Assembly (NCBI RefSeq): GCF_000012385.1
Contig: NC_007940.1
Span: 62,001 to 126,000, forward strand
DNA length: 64,000 bases
Direction: 5' to 3'
From: Rickettsia bellii RML369-C
Lineage (GTDB): Bacteria > Pseudomonadota > Alphaproteobacteria > Rickettsiales > Rickettsiaceae
Shown: one piece after another, positions 8,564 to 19,129 of the stretch
Position numbering within the stretch: position 1 is the first letter of the stretch
Layout of the letters: each line of letters begins with the position of its first letter
Notes under the pieces: model-generated
Seen by the model: only the letters and a program-made list of their open reading frames with translations
What the model was told of the DNA's origin: nothing
Database searches by the model: none
Made by a program: the position numbers and the translations under genes

Positions 8564-10075
8564 TTAAGTTTTTTCGTCAATGATACTAACAAATAAAGGG
8601 ATTTCTACTCTATTTGATATATCAATTATTTTATCCTTATATATAACGTAATCTATATACAAATGAGGTAATTTATTTTTTACGCTTGTCATATGATCAT
8701 TAAGCATTTTGATTGACTCATCTACCGAGATGCCTTGAGTATTGTAATTAAGCAATAGTTTAATTAATAAATGTTTTTTTGAGACCAGTAAAATATTATC
8801 TATATTTGTTAATTCCCATTTTATTTCTTTTACTTTAAAAGATGGATTAAGGGTAATAATAAGTTTTTCAAGTAGTTCAAATGGTAATGGTACTGGTGCT
8901 TCCAGTAATTTGTCTATTACGTATAAGTCAGCAAGGCTAGTAGTATTTTTAATATATGGATATTTATATTTTATATTATCATATTCTTGATTTGTGGCAT
9001 AATATTTTTCATTAATAAAGTTAGTGTCTTTATAATTTGTATCTGTACGATATTTCATAACACCAGCAGTAATTATTAGTGTTGCAAGTAATGCAGCAGA
9101 TAATTTAAATGTTAAGCTTCTTATAATAGTTAGCTTTTTTATTGATTTTAGATAACTATTAGAAGCAGGAAAGTTTTTATGCTTGATAAGTAATTTACTG
9201 ATATTTGTATCTATAAGCCGAGTATTCTCTAGATTCGGTTCGTTTAATATGTCATCAACTGGAACAAGGATTACACGATAATCTTCAAAGCTTATAGGCT
9301 CTAATAAAGATTTTAATTCTTCATCTACTATAAGAATAATGCAAACTTCTTTATTGAGATTATTGATATAGTTTTTAAATAATATAAAACAGTCATTAAT
9401 TTCCTGTTCTATAATACCTTGAACATAGCTAGCTGTCTTATCAAATGGATATTCAAAATTTATAATGGTGATTATATTATTTTTATGTTTGATAATGAAC
9501 TTTATACCGCTAGCTTGTGTTGCAAAAGCACAAATTTGAAAATAATTTGCAAATTTATTATTTTCTACATTTTGAACTATTTTATTGATAATAACTTGTA
9601 GTTCTAGTGTTAAAAAATACATTCCTTTAAAATTAAACAATCTATTTTCTATTACGCATGAAACTATATCGCTTAAAGGAGCTTTTAAAGGAGATGACAT
9701 AATTAAAAGCGACCAAATCTCGCTTGGTTGAGAAGTAACCTCATAAACACAATGAGCTATAATATCTTCTTTTTCAAAATACCCTGCAATAAATTGTTCA
9801 ATAGGATCTATCTTGACTATAGATTGCAATACTGGCAACTGATCATGACGCATCTTGCATTCAGTATTATCAAGTAAAAAGTAAATATCGCTTTTGGAAA
9901 ATTTATTAAAAAAATTCTTATATAAGCTTAAATCAATTTGTTCTTCTTCCTTATAAGGAATAAATAATTTATCTAATATTTTATCGCCAAGAAAAGCACT
10001 AAGAAAAATGCCTTTATTGCCTAATAAAACTACAATATTTTTTTTCAGTTTAAATAAGTCAAAAATATTTTTCAT
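8564..10075 (-). CDS. Hypothetical protein, GspL/PilM-PilN-like architecture
   Basis: A 503-residue protein. The first 300 residues are soluble and mixed alpha/beta (opening with [20 protein letters not shown]), compatible with a degenerate actin-like fold. One membrane span follows at about 318-337 ([20 protein letters not shown]), then a helix and a periplasmic domain of about 160 residues (for example [20 protein letters not shown]). GspL, and PilM joined to PilN, share this order. I infer a role in a secretion or pilus-like platform. No diagnostic motif proves it. It is divergent from alaS with a 78 bp gap. Confidence 0.5.
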   Translation of the reverse strand: MKNIFDLFKLKKNIVVLLGNKGIFLSAFLGDKILDKLFIPYKEEEQIDLSLYKNFFNKFSKSDIYFLLDNTECKMRHDQLPVLQSIVKIDPIEQFIAGYFEKEDIIAHCVYEVTSQPSEIWSLLIMSSPLKAPLSDIVSCVIENRLFNFKGMYFLTLELQVIINKIVQNVENNKFANYFQICAFATQASGIKFIIKHKNNIITIINFEYPFDKTASYVQGIIEQEINDCFILFKNYINNLNKEVCIILIVDEELKSLLEPISFEDYRVILVPVDDILNEPNLENTRLIDTNISKLLIKHKNFPASNSYLKSIKKLTIIRSLTFKLSAALLATLIITAGVMKYRTDTNYKDTNFINEKYYATNQEYDNIKYKYPYIKNTTSLADLYVIDKLLEAPVPLPFELLEKLIITLNPSFKVKEIKWELTNIDNILLVSKKHLLIKLLLNYNTQGISVDESIKMLNDHMTSVKNKLPHLYIDYVIYKDKIIDISNRVEIPLFVSIIDEKT

Positions 10076-10153
10076 GAATATTTTTTATAAATTAAGTTTA
10101 TTTTGATTATAATTCATTATATATAATTAATTTTTATACTTATCATAATATAT

Positions 10154-12787
10154 ATGTCTAAATTTACCACCGAAGAAATTAGAAGTAAATTCATATCTTA
10201 CTTTAAAGCAAATAATCATACGCATGTAAGTAGCAGTCCGCTCATTCCGCATAACGATCCGAGCCTTATGTTTGTTAATTCTGGTATGGTACAGTTTAAA
10301 AATGTCTTTACTGGGCAAGAAAAAAGACCGTACGACAAAGCAGTAACCAGTCAAAAATCGCTACGGGCAGGCGGAAAACATAATGACCTTGAAAATGTTG
10401 GCTATACCGCAAGGCATCATACGTTTTTTGAGATGCTCGGTAATTTTTCTTTCGGTGATTATTTTAAAGAGCAGGCTATATATTATGCTTGGAATTTATT
10501 AACTAAAGAGTTTGAATTACCAAAGGATAAGCTTTATGCAACAGTTTATCACACTGACGACGAAGCAGCCTCTTATTGGAAAAAAATAGCAGGGTTTTCG
10601 GATGATCGCATAATCAGAATTAAAACGAATGATAATTTTTGGTCAATGGGTGATCTAGGTCCATGCGGTCCGTGTTCAGAAATATTTTATGATCATGGTG
10701 AGCAAATATATGGTGGTTTACCTGGCACCAAAGATGAAGATGGTGACCGCTTTATCGAAATTTGGAATATGGTATTTATGCAATATGAACAGATTAATAA
10801 AGACACCAGAATAGATTTGCCGAAGAAGTCGATTGATACTGGCATGGGTCTTGAGCGTATGACAGCAGTGCTACAGCATGTTAATAATAATTATGATATA
10901 GATTTATTCCAAGAAATAATTAGTTTCACAGAAAATATATTAAAGGTGAAAGTAGAGGCAGAGGCAAAATTCTCATACCGTGTTATTGCTGATCACTTAA
11001 GAGCTTGTAGCTTTTTGATAGCTGATGGGGTAGTGCCATCAAGTGAGGGACGTGGTTACGTGCTACGCCGCATTATGAGAAGAGCTATGCGTCACGCTCA
11101 TATACTAGGGTCAAAAGAGCCGCTAATGTATAAGTTACTGCCGAAACTTGTTGATTTAATGGGCAATACTTATCCTGAGCTTAAAAGAGCTGAGAGCTTT
11201 ATAAGTAGTATATTGGAGCAGGAAGAAATTAGATTTAAAACGACTTTAGAGCGTGGTTTAAAATTACTTTCTGAAGAAACAGAAAATCTAAATGCAGGCG
11301 GTAGATTATCAGGTGAAGTAGCCTTTAAGTTGTATGACACATATGGGTTTCCTCTTGATTTGACGGAAGATATTTTAAAAAATCGTAATATTGCTGTTGA
11401 TCATCAAGGATTCGAACAGCAAATGCTAGAACAAAAAGAGTGCGCTAGAAAATCTTGGCTTGGATCGGGTGAATCTAAAACCGATCAGCTATGGTTTGAT
11501 ATTAAAGCAAAATATGGCAGTACGGAGTTTTTAGGCTATAATCTTAATGAAGCTGATGGAAAAATAGTTGCTTTAATTAAAGATAATGCTTTAGTAAACG
11601 ATATTAGCGAAATAGATACGCAATTTCTCTTAATAGCCAACCAAACGCCTTTTTATGGTGAGTCAGGTGGGCAGATGGGCGATATCGGAGTAATTAAAAC
11701 CCAAAATTGTGAAATAGAAGTAATAGATACTCTAAAATATCTAGGTTTTATCATAGTTCATAAATGCGTTCTTAAAAAAGGTAAGGTTATTACGGATGAA
11801 AATGCTAATTTTAGTATTGATGTTAAATATAGACAGAATTTAAGAATTCACCATTCGGCAACCCATTTGCTTCATGCAGTATTGCATCAGATACTTGGCA
11901 AGCATGTTACGCAAAAAGGATCACTCGTTGCTACTTCTTATTTAAGATTTGATATTAGCCATCCTAAAGCTTTAACTCCTGAAGAAATTGTTTTAATTGA
12001 AGATAAGGTAAATGAGATTATTAGAGATAACCACGAAGTAGATACTACGCTTATGTCTACCGAAGATGCTGTAAAACAAGGAGCTATGGCATTATTTGGC
12101 GAGAAATACGATTCTGAAGTTAGAGTAGTTAAGATGGGGGAAACTTCGCTCGAGCTATGTGGCGGTACGCATGTCAGACATACCGGTGATATTGGTTGCT
12201 TTAAAATTACCAGCGAATCAGCTATTGCAGCAGGTATTCGTAGAATCGAAGCAGTTTGCGGTGAGTTTGTAATTAAGCTAATTAGGGAAAAAGAGGGGCT
12301 ACTTAAAAATATAGAAAATAGCCTAAAGACTAACAAAAATGAGCTTGTCAGTAAAGTTAACAATATTTTAGAGCGTAATAAAGAGCTTGAAAAGGAGTTA
12401 GAAAAAACTTATTTAGCTAGTTTAGATTTAAGCGTCGAGCAGATTGAAAAACAAGCCGAAAAGATCAAGGAAATTAAGTTAATTTATTGTCATGTAGAAA
12501 ATTTAGACAATAAAATTTTACGTCAAGCTGCCGAGAATTTAACTAAAAAAGTAGAAGATTTAGTAGTGGTATATGTTGGAAATAATAGCTCTAAACTATC
12601 TATTACCGTAGGAATAAGTAGGGCTATAACAGATAAATTTAATGCAGGGTTCATTGCAAAAGAACTTTCGTTATTCTTAGGTGGTAGCGGTGGCGGTGGG
12701 CAGCCTTCCATTGCCCAAGCTGGTGGAAGTGATCTTGCCAAACTACCAAAAGTTAAAGACCAACTACAAAGCTTATTGGATGCTTAA
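10154..12787 (+). CDS. alaS: Alanyl-tRNA synthetase
   Basis: A full-length class II synthetase of 877 residues that charges tRNA-Ala. The N-terminal catalytic core opens with FTTEEIRSKFISYF and contains the HHTFFEMLGNFSFGDYFK segment (motif 2). The editing domain has the zinc-binding HHSATHLLH and CGGTHVRHTG motifs, and the C-terminal C-Ala domain ends with the glycine-rich GGSGGGGQPSIAQAGG. There is no truncation. Start and length match the family norm (E. coli 876). Confidence 0.97.
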   Translation: MSKFTTEEIRSKFISYFKANNHTHVSSSPLIPHNDPSLMFVNSGMVQFKNVFTGQEKRPYDKAVTSQKSLRAGGKHNDLENVGYTARHHTFFEMLGNFSFGDYFKEQAIYYAWNLLTKEFELPKDKLYATVYHTDDEAASYWKKIAGFSDDRIIRIKTNDNFWSMGDLGPCGPCSEIFYDHGEQIYGGLPGTKDEDGDRFIEIWNMVFMQYEQINKDTRIDLPKKSIDTGMGLERMTAVLQHVNNNYDIDLFQEIISFTENILKVKVEAEAKFSYRVIADHLRACSFLIADGVVPSSEGRGYVLRRIMRRAMRHAHILGSKEPLMYKLLPKLVDLMGNTYPELKRAESFISSILEQEEIRFKTTLERGLKLLSEETENLNAGGRLSGEVAFKLYDTYGFPLDLTEDILKNRNIAVDHQGFEQQMLEQKECARKSWLGSGESKTDQLWFDIKAKYGSTEFLGYNLNEADGKIVALIKDNALVNDISEIDTQFLLIANQTPFYGESGGQMGDIGVIKTQNCEIEVIDTLKYLGFIIVHKCVLKKGKVITDENANFSIDVKYRQNLRIHHSATHLLHAVLHQILGKHVTQKGSLVATSYLRFDISHPKALTPEEIVLIEDKVNEIIRDNHEVDTTLMSTEDAVKQGAMALFGEKYDSEVRVVKMGETSLELCGGTHVRHTGDIGCFKITSESAIAAGIRRIEAVCGEFVIKLIREKEGLLKNIENSLKTNKNELVSKVNNILERNKELEKELEKTYLASLDLSVEQIEKQAEKIKEIKLIYCHVENLDNKILRQAAENLTKKVEDLVVVYVGNNSSKLSITVGISRAITDKFNAGFIAKELSLFLGGSGGGGQPSIAQAGGSDLAKLPKVKDQLQSLLDA

Positions 12788-12862
12788 TATAACTTTAAAT
12801 TAAAAAGGTAATATTATTGTTGTACTGCTAGTAGAAAATGTATATAGTGCGTTTATAGTTTT

Positions 12863-12969
12863 TTAACTTGAACTGGGGACAGTCAATTTTGCAAGTTTCG
12901 CCTGTGTTCACGTATTAAGTATACGTCCGCAGTCTCACTTTTAAATTAACTATCCCGAGTCCAAGTTAA
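12863..12969. repeat. Inverted-repeat element with CACGTATTAAGTATACG core
   Basis: The ends TTAACTTG (12863-12870) and CAAGTTAA (12962-12969) are inverted copies. The centre carries the near-palindrome CACGTATTAAGTATACG. It belongs with the elements at 3950, 27729 and 40750. It fills most of the gap between alaS and the broken Rpn gene. Confidence 0.7.
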
Positions 12970-13000
12970 TTCACTATGTATTAATAGTAAACGATTATAA

Positions 13001-14034
13001 GTGTCTAAAAAGCCTAAACACGACGAAATTATCCGAAGTGCGTTTGAGAATCCTTTAGTTTCTAAAGAGTTTTTTGAGATGCATTTACCTCCCCATATAC
13101 AAAATTTGATTTCCTTTGAAAAGCTGAAAATGGAAAAAGACAGTTTTGTAGATAAAAGACTCAAAAAATCTATAGTAGATATTTTATTTTCTGCTAAGTT
13201 TGGAGATGGAAAAGGTTACTTATATCTGCTCTTAGAGCATCAAAGCTCGCCTAATCATAATATGGCTTTGAGGTTATTTCGGTATATGTTTAAAATTGCC
13301 GAATATCATAAAAAATCAACAAAAAGCAAAAAATTTCCTTTCATATATCCATTAATATTTTATAACGGTGTACAAAAATATAATGCTCCACGAAATCTAT
13401 GGGAATTATTTGAAAATAGTGAACTTGTAAAGGCTACATGGACTAATGACTATCAATTAATAAATGTACATGATATTCCGGACGAAAAATTGAAAGAAAA
13501 AGCATGGTCTGGGATTTTACAGTTCTTTATGAAGCATATTCATGAGCGTGATTTATTAAAAGGTGGGAAGAAGTAGCTGATCTTTTGCCTAAATTTGCTA
13601 AAATAGATATTGGTATTGAGCATATAGAACTAATTTTATGCTACACTTTGACCAGAATTAAACAAGATGATATAATAGAAGTAGAAAAACTACTTCAATC
13701 AAAATTAAATCCTAAAAAAAGAGAAAACGTTATGAAAAGTATAGCTCACCATTGGATGCAACAAGGTAGAGAAGAAGAAAAAGCTATTATGGCAAAGAAT
13801 ATGAAAAGTATAGCTCATCATTGGATACAACAAGGAAAGGAAGAAGCAAAAGCAGAAGCGAAAGCGGAAGCAGTAAAGCTAGTTAATATTAAAATGCAAA
13901 AAGAAAAAGTTATGATGACAAAGAAAATGCAAGAAGAAAAAATTACTATGGCAAAGAAAATGCTGAAAGAAGGTATTCCATTAGAGTCTGTTATAAAAAT
14001 TACAGAATTATCTAAAGCAGATTTAGAAAGATAA
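13001..14034 (+). pseudogene. Rpn family nuclease, interrupted by a one-base frameshift
   Basis: Two reading frames, 13001-13576 (GTG start, 191 residues) and a continuation to 14034, together encode one Rpn/PD-(D/E)XK nuclease like that at 2917-3837. The first frame runs through KSIVDILFSAKF, LLLEHQSS and HIHERDLL, then hits a stop after GGKK. Adding one A to the AAAA run at 13558-13561 restores DLLKRWEEVADLLPKFA, matching DLLPRWQQIADILPEFA of the intact paralogue. A single base has therefore been lost. The tail also carries a local duplication (MKSIAHHWMQQG and MKSIAHHWIQQG) and an AKAEAKAEA run. It is probably dead, although slippage cannot be excluded. Confidence 0.85.
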
Positions 14035-14047
14035 AATCACTGTATAT

Positions 14048-17000
14048 TTAAGTATTTTGATAAATACTAAGAATCTCAAAATCTTGCCCTTTTAAAAAAA
14101 ACTTTTCTGGAAACGTAATTTTTGCTACAAAATTTTTCACTGATTTATTTGATAAATATATTGTAGCTATAGTATTACTCTGCTCGTCGTTATTTATACG
14201 TGCTGATAGTAGAGTAATTATTTGTTCTAATTCTTCGTCATTTTTAGGGTAGAGCTGTAAATCAAATTGCTGATTGCCAGTTGCATTTTCAATTGATGAA
14301 AAGCTTTTAGCAGTGATTTTAATACCGCCCTCATCTTTAATGATATCGCAATTAACAACTACTAGACTTTTGACGTCAAGTAGATGTACGTAATCTTTTA
14401 AAACCTCTTCACTAAAAATACTTAACTCAAATATATTTTCAGGATCAGAAAGCACTAAGGTAACAAATCTACCTCTTGCTGACATACGAGAATCTTTCTT
14501 TTGTATTACACCAGCAATCATTACTCTATTAGTACCATCAGGCAAATTATTATGTAAATCAGCAGAGCTTAAGATATTTAGACGATTAAATATTTCTTTA
14601 TATTCTGTTAGCGGATGATTTGAGATAAATAGCCCCATAGCCTCAAATTCATAAAAAGCTAAAGTATTTTTATCAGCGTAATCACTTGAAACTAATATTT
14701 CTTTGCTTAAGCTAGAGACTTTAATTAAACTAAATTGATTAGATGCCTGTTCTTCATGATAAGAAACCGAATATGCAAGAAGCTTAGAAATGCTTAAAAA
14801 CAATTGCAATCTATTATCATGTAATTCGTCAAAACAGCCAGCTTTAATTAGATTTTCAAGTAATTTACTGTTGATAGCTTTTGGTGGTAATCTCTCAATA
14901 AAATCAACAATCGATTTAAAAGCACCTCTTGCATTTCTTTCATCTGTTACTAGCTTACCAAAATTCGGCGTGACTCCCTTTATAGCTCCAAGTGCAAAAA
15001 TTATAGAACTATCAATGTCATACTGCGGCTTGACCGCAGTATCTTTTAATTGGTCTCCATGGATACCGCAGTCAAGCCGCGGTATGACAGACTTTACACT
15101 AAAATACCCACCTGAAATATTAATATTCGGTGCAATGATTTTTATATTATTATCTTTTGCTTCTTGTAGGAATAAATTAATTTTATCGTGATTATTTAGT
15201 TCAAGATTTAAGCACGCAACTACGAATTCTGCTGGATAATTAGCTTTAAGATATGCTGTTTGATATGAAATAACCCCGTAAGCTGCGGCATGTGCCTTGT
15301 TAAAACCATAACCAGCAAATTTAGCAACAGTTGCGAAAATAGATTTAGCTTGAGCCTCAGAAATATTATTAGCTATTGCACCTTTAACAAAAATTTCTTC
15401 TTGTTGTTCCATCTCAGCTTTAATTTTCTTACCCATGGCTCTGCGAAGCAAATCAGCAGCACCTAGCGTATAACCAGCTAAAACTTGAGCAATTCTTTGG
15501 ACTTGTTCTTGATATATTACTACTCCATAAGTTTCTTCTAAGATAGGCTTTAATAACTCATGCAAATAATCAGGCTGCTGTAATTTATGCTTACAAGCTA
15601 TATAGGTTGGAATATTTTCCATAGGTCCAGGGCGATATAACGCACCAAGAGCTATTAAGTCATGTATGGAGTCGGGTTTAAGGCGTCTAAGTGCATCTTT
15701 CATCCCAACACTTTCAAACTGGAATACACCGACTCCTTTACCTTTACATAACATTTGATAAGTTTTTTCATCATCAAATGTCATATCGTTAAAATCTATT
15801 TCTATATTTTGTTCTTTTAACAATTTCTTACAATCGGTAATAACAGTTAAAGTTTGTAGCCCAAGAAAATCGAACTTAATTAAACCAGCAAGCTCACAAT
15901 ATTTCATAGAATAACCGACTACCAGCATATCGGAATTAGCATCTTTGTAGACAGGTACTATATCAACTAAATCAGTACCGGCTATTACAATTCCTGCTGC
16001 ATGCGTTGAGGAGTGGCGATGCAGCCCTTCAAGAATTAATGAGGTATCAAGTACCAGCTTAATTAATTCTAGCTCACCCTCTAAATTATATAATCCGTTA
16101 CCTTTAGCAGCATTGGCAAGCTCCGGCACTTCTCGTATTGCCTGTTCAAGCGTAACGGGGTTTATTGCACTAAACGGCACTAATTCAGTTAGATAATCTG
16201 CAAATTTATATGGCAAGCTTAGTACTCGTGCAACATCCTTAATTACAGCCTTTGCCTGCATTTTACCGAAAGTTATAATTTGTCCTACTCTATTATTACC
16301 ATATTTAGAACGTACATAATTAATAACTTCTTCTCGTCTTTCCTGACAAAAATCAATATCAAAGTCAGGCATTGAAATACGATCGGGATTCAAAAATCTT
16401 TCAAATAATAAACCAAATTTAATAGGGTCAAGATCAGTAATAAGTAAGCTCCAAGCAACAACTGATCCTGCTCCTGAACCTCTGCCTGGTCCTACTAAAA
16501 TACCCTGCTTTTTACTCCATTTTATAAAGTCGGATACGATCAAAAAATAACCAGCAAAATTCATACTGCATATAATATTTAGCTCGTAATCGAGGCGAGC
16601 AAAATACTCAGTTTTAATACTTTCTTGGTGTTCTATGGAAATATGTTCAGATTTGAATTTTGTATCAAGTCTTGCAAGTAATCCGTCTTTTGCTTCTTTT
16701 CTAATTAAATCAGTTTCACTAATGTCTTTAGTAGCAAAATTAGGAAGCATTGGAGGATTTGTATGGGCAGCAAAATAACAACGCTGTGTTAAATTTACTG
16801 TATTTTCGATAGCACTAGGTAGATCGGCAAAAAGCTCGATCATTTCTTTTGCTGATTTAAAATAACAATTCTCACTAACTGTTTTACGATCAGGATATTC
16901 TTTAGTAACACCGGCAGAAATACATAATAATACATCATGTGCATCATGCATGCTTTTTTTGCTGAATAGTACTTTATTAGTAGCAACAAGCGGAATATTT

Positions 17001-17566
17001 AATTTTGATGCTATTTTAATATAATTATCTTCAATAAGCTGCTCTTCTGGTAGATCGTGTCTCATGATTTCAAAGTAAAAACGATCTCCAAAAATTTCTT
17101 GCAAGTTTCGTGCAAACATTTCAGCTTGTTCTTCTTTATTAGCAAGCAAACATTTTCCTATAACGCCTTCAGTATAACAACATAATGTTATTAATCCCTC
17201 TTGATGTTCTTTTAAATCCTCAAAAGTAATATGGTTGCATATTTTACGATCATTTGTGGTAAAGGTGATACTGGATAGTTTAAGCAAATTTTTATAGCCA
17301 GTTTCATCTTTAGCTATTAATAATATTTCTGCAAAAACACCCGTCTCATATTGTATATTTAAAATAACTCCGTGAATAGGCTGCAAACCTTTCTTTATTG
17401 CATATAAAGCAAACTCTAGTGATCCAAATAAATTCTCTTTATCTGTTAAGCAAATAGCAGCCATTTTATAAGAAGAGGCAAGTTCTACTATTTTCTCAGT
17501 AGTTAATGCACTTGCTAAAAAAGAATAGGAACTTTGCGTTCTTAAATGTATAAATTCAGTTTGCAT
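14048..17566 (-). CDS. dnaE: DNA polymerase III alpha subunit, with in-frame repeat insertion
   Basis: The replicative polymerase catalytic subunit, 1172 residues (E. coli 1160). An N-terminal PHP domain begins [13 protein letters not shown]. The polymerase core has the [14 protein letters not shown] segment and the catalytic PDFDIDF motif near residue 400, followed by the fingers and helix-hairpin-helix region (GLGAIKG-like FALGAIKGV), an OB fold and the C-terminus. Residues about 827-850 (within [15 protein letters not shown] and [11 protein letters not shown]) are encoded by a palindromic repeat at 15017-15088, between two conserved strands just before FALGAIKG. They have no counterpart in E. 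coli. The frame stays open, so the enzyme should be functional. It converges with the Rpn pseudogene. Confidence 0.95.
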   Translation of the reverse strand: MQTEFIHLRTQSSYSFLASALTTEKIVELASSYKMAAICLTDKENLFGSLEFALYAIKKGLQPIHGVILNIQYETGVFAEILLIAKDETGYKNLLKLSSITFTTNDRKICNHITFEDLKEHQEGLITLCCYTEGVIGKCLLANKEEQAEMFARNLQEIFGDRFYFEIMRHDLPEEQLIEDNYIKIASKLNIPLVATNKVLFSKKSMHDAHDVLLCISAGVTKEYPDRKTVSENCYFKSAKEMIELFADLPSAIENTVNLTQRCYFAAHTNPPMLPNFATKDISETDLIRKEAKDGLLARLDTKFKSEHISIEHQESIKTEYFARLDYELNIICSMNFAGYFLIVSDFIKWSKKQGILVGPGRGSGAGSVVAWSLLITDLDPIKFGLLFERFLNPDRISMPDFDIDFCQERREEVINYVRSKYGNNRVGQIITFGKMQAKAVIKDVARVLSLPYKFADYLTELVPFSAINPVTLEQAIREVPELANAAKGNGLYNLEGELELIKLVLDTSLILEGLHRHSSTHAAGIVIAGTDLVDIVPVYKDANSDMLVVGYSMKYCELAGLIKFDFLGLQTLTVITDCKKLLKEQNIEIDFNDMTFDDEKTYQMLCKGKGVGVFQFESVGMKDALRRLKPDSIHDLIALGALYRPGPMENIPTYIACKHKLQQPDYLHELLKPILEETYGVVIYQEQVQRIAQVLAGYTLGAADLLRRAMGKKIKAEMEQQEEIFVKGAIANNISEAQAKSIFATVAKFAGYGFNKAHAAAYGVISYQTAYLKANYPAEFVVACLNLELNNHDKINLFLQEAKDNNIKIIAPNINISGGYFSVKSVIPRLDCGIHGDQLKDTAVKPQYDIDSSIIFALGAIKGVTPNFGKLVTDERNARGAFKSIVDFIERLPPKAINSKLLENLIKAGCFDELHDNRLQLFLSISKLLAYSVSYHEEQASNQFSLIKVSSLSKEILVSSDYADKNTLAFYEFEAMGLFISNHPLTEYKEIFNRLNILSSADLHNNLPDGTNRVMIAGVIQKKDSRMSARGRFVTLVLSDPENIFELSIFSEEVLKDYVHLLDVKSLVVVNCDIIKDEGGIKITAKSFSSIENATGNQQFDLQLYPKNDEELEQIITLLSARINNDEQSNTIATIYLSNKSVKNFVAKITFPEKFFLKGQDFEILSIYQNT
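15017..15088. repeat. RPE-like palindrome inside dnaE
   Basis: A 72 bp element bounded by GTCATACTGCGGCTTGACCG and CAGTCAAGCCGCGGTATGAC, whose arms are inverted copies. Its length is a multiple of three and it is read in frame in dnaE, adding about 24 residues. It is related to the intergenic GTCATCCCGTGGCTTGACC elements of the window. Confidence 0.85.
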
Positions 17567-17610
17567 TTTTAATTAGTGTTAAAGTGTATGATTTTGTTGT
17601 AGAGTCCTAT

Positions 17611-17723
17611 GTCATTCCTGCGTAGGCGGGAATCCAGAAAAAATTACAAATACGGCAAATCCTTTAGGATTAAAAGCTCGATTCATCTCGCTTTATGCGG
17701 GATTCCGCCTACGCAGGAATGAC
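17611..17723. repeat. RPE-like palindrome between dnaE and ugd
   Basis: Arms GTCATTCCTGCGTAGGCGGG and CCGCCTACGCAGGAATGAC flank a core with AAAAGCTCGATT and TCTCGCTTTATG. It has the same arm type as 46055-46169 and shares its core with 47666-47775 and 54558-54681. As RNA it would form a long hairpin, and it may act as a terminator or processing site between the two reverse-strand genes. Confidence 0.85.
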
Positions 17724-17730
17724 ATCAGCA

Positions 17731-19035
17731 CTAAATCTTACTTCCTACTGTATAATATCTAAAGCCTATGCTCTCCACCTCGTCAGCTTTTAAGATATTC
17801 CGTAGATCAATAATTATAGGTGTTTTTACCAAGCTATAAATTTTCTGCCAATCAAGTGCTTGAAATTCGCTCCACTCGGTAGTAATAATTATAGCATCAG
17901 AAGAATCACAAACTTTGATTGCGGAATCTAGATATAACAAATTTTCATTTTGAAAAGTTTTTTGAGAATTTTCAAGACCCATGGGATCGAATGCCTTAAC
18001 GTATGTCCCTTTATCTAATAAATTTTTAATTATCTCAATTGCAGGACTTGCTCTAACATCATCAGTACCGGCTTTGTAGGTTAAGCCTAAAACTGCTATA
18101 TTTTTACCTTTTAAATCTTCATCTAATAAAGTAGCTATCTTATCTACCATCAGGCTCGGACGTTCTTTATTACTTCTAATCACTGCTTCAAGAATTTTAG
18201 AATCTATGTAATTATTCTTAATAATACTATTTAGTGCCAAGATATCTTTTGGAAAACATGAGCCTCCAAAGCCAGGTCCAGCATTTAGAAAGGCTGTTCC
18301 AATTCTTTTATCAAGCCCTATCCCTTTAGATAAATTTTTAATATCAGCCCCAATTTTTTCGCATAAATTAGCCATCTCATTAATAAAAGCAATTTTAGTA
18401 GCTAAAAAACTATTTGAGCCATATTTAATAAGTTCTGCTGTAACTAAATCAGTTATTACTAATTCTGCTCCATTATCCGTTAAAGGCATATAAATCTTTC
18501 GTAATATATCCTCTGATTCTTTATTATTTACACCAATCACGATACGATCAGGATATAAAAAATCTTCTACAGCATTCCCTTCACGTAAAAATTCTGGATT
18601 TGATGCAACATTAAATGAGAAACCTTTTTCTTTTAAATAATTAATGATATTATTACAACTATTTGGTGGTACAGTTGATTTGATAACTATTAAACAATCT
18701 TTGTTTATATGTAGAGAAATTTTATCTATTGCCTCATAAACATAACTTAAATCGGCTTCGCCTGATGCTTTAGAGGGTGTACCAACTGTTATAAATACTG
18801 CTTCGGTATTTTTAAGTTCCTCGTTATAAAAGCTAGTAAACTTTAACCTTTCATGTTCCAAAGCTTGCGTAAAATATTTATCAAGTTTAGTTTCATAAAT
18901 TGGTAATATTCTCTTATTTAACTTAGAGATTTTGGCTTCATCATTATCAAGACAAGTAACATTGTGACCTAGATAGCTCATCATAACACCTGAAACTAAT
19001 CCCACATAGCCGCTACCAATAAATGTAATATTCAT
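17731..19035 (-). CDS. ugd: UDP-glucose 6-dehydrogenase
   Basis: A 434-residue enzyme that oxidises UDP-glucose to UDP-glucuronate with two NAD+, supplying sugar for surface polysaccharide. The N-terminal Rossmann fold begins FIGSGYVGLVSGVMMSYLGH. The catalytic cysteine lies in GPGFGGSCFPKD, with the family motifs SNPEFLREGNAV and GLTYKAGTDDVRASPA. Length and motifs are complete. It is transcribed away from the AsmA-like gene, with a 94 bp shared promoter region. Confidence 0.95.
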   Translation of the reverse strand: MNITFIGSGYVGLVSGVMMSYLGHNVTCLDNDEAKISKLNKRILPIYETKLDKYFTQALEHERLKFTSFYNEELKNTEAVFITVGTPSKASGEADLSYVYEAIDKISLHINKDCLIVIKSTVPPNSCNNIINYLKEKGFSFNVASNPEFLREGNAVEDFLYPDRIVIGVNNKESEDILRKIYMPLTDNGAELVITDLVTAELIKYGSNSFLATKIAFINEMANLCEKIGADIKNLSKGIGLDKRIGTAFLNAGPGFGGSCFPKDILALNSIIKNNYIDSKILEAVIRSNKERPSLMVDKIATLLDEDLKGKNIAVLGLTYKAGTDDVRASPAIEIIKNLLDKGTYVKAFDPMGLENSQKTFQNENLLYLDSAIKVCDSSDAIIITTEWSEFQALDWQKIYSLVKTPIIIDLRNILKADEVESIGFRYYTVGSKI

Positions 19036-19129
19036 AATTTTTGATGATTTTTTCTAGATTATACTTTATATTTAACAAATATTACAAGTCTAAAACTTGC
19101 GTTATCTTTTAATCGATTTATAAACTCGA

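Noticed and set aside
11938..12363. Reverse-strand frame of 141 codons in alaS
   Set aside because: Antisense shadow of a well-conserved synthetase; no motif or start signal.
13585..14034. Independent gene for the second Rpn fragment
   Set aside because: It continues the upstream frame after one added A and matches the C-terminal half of the paralogue at 2917.
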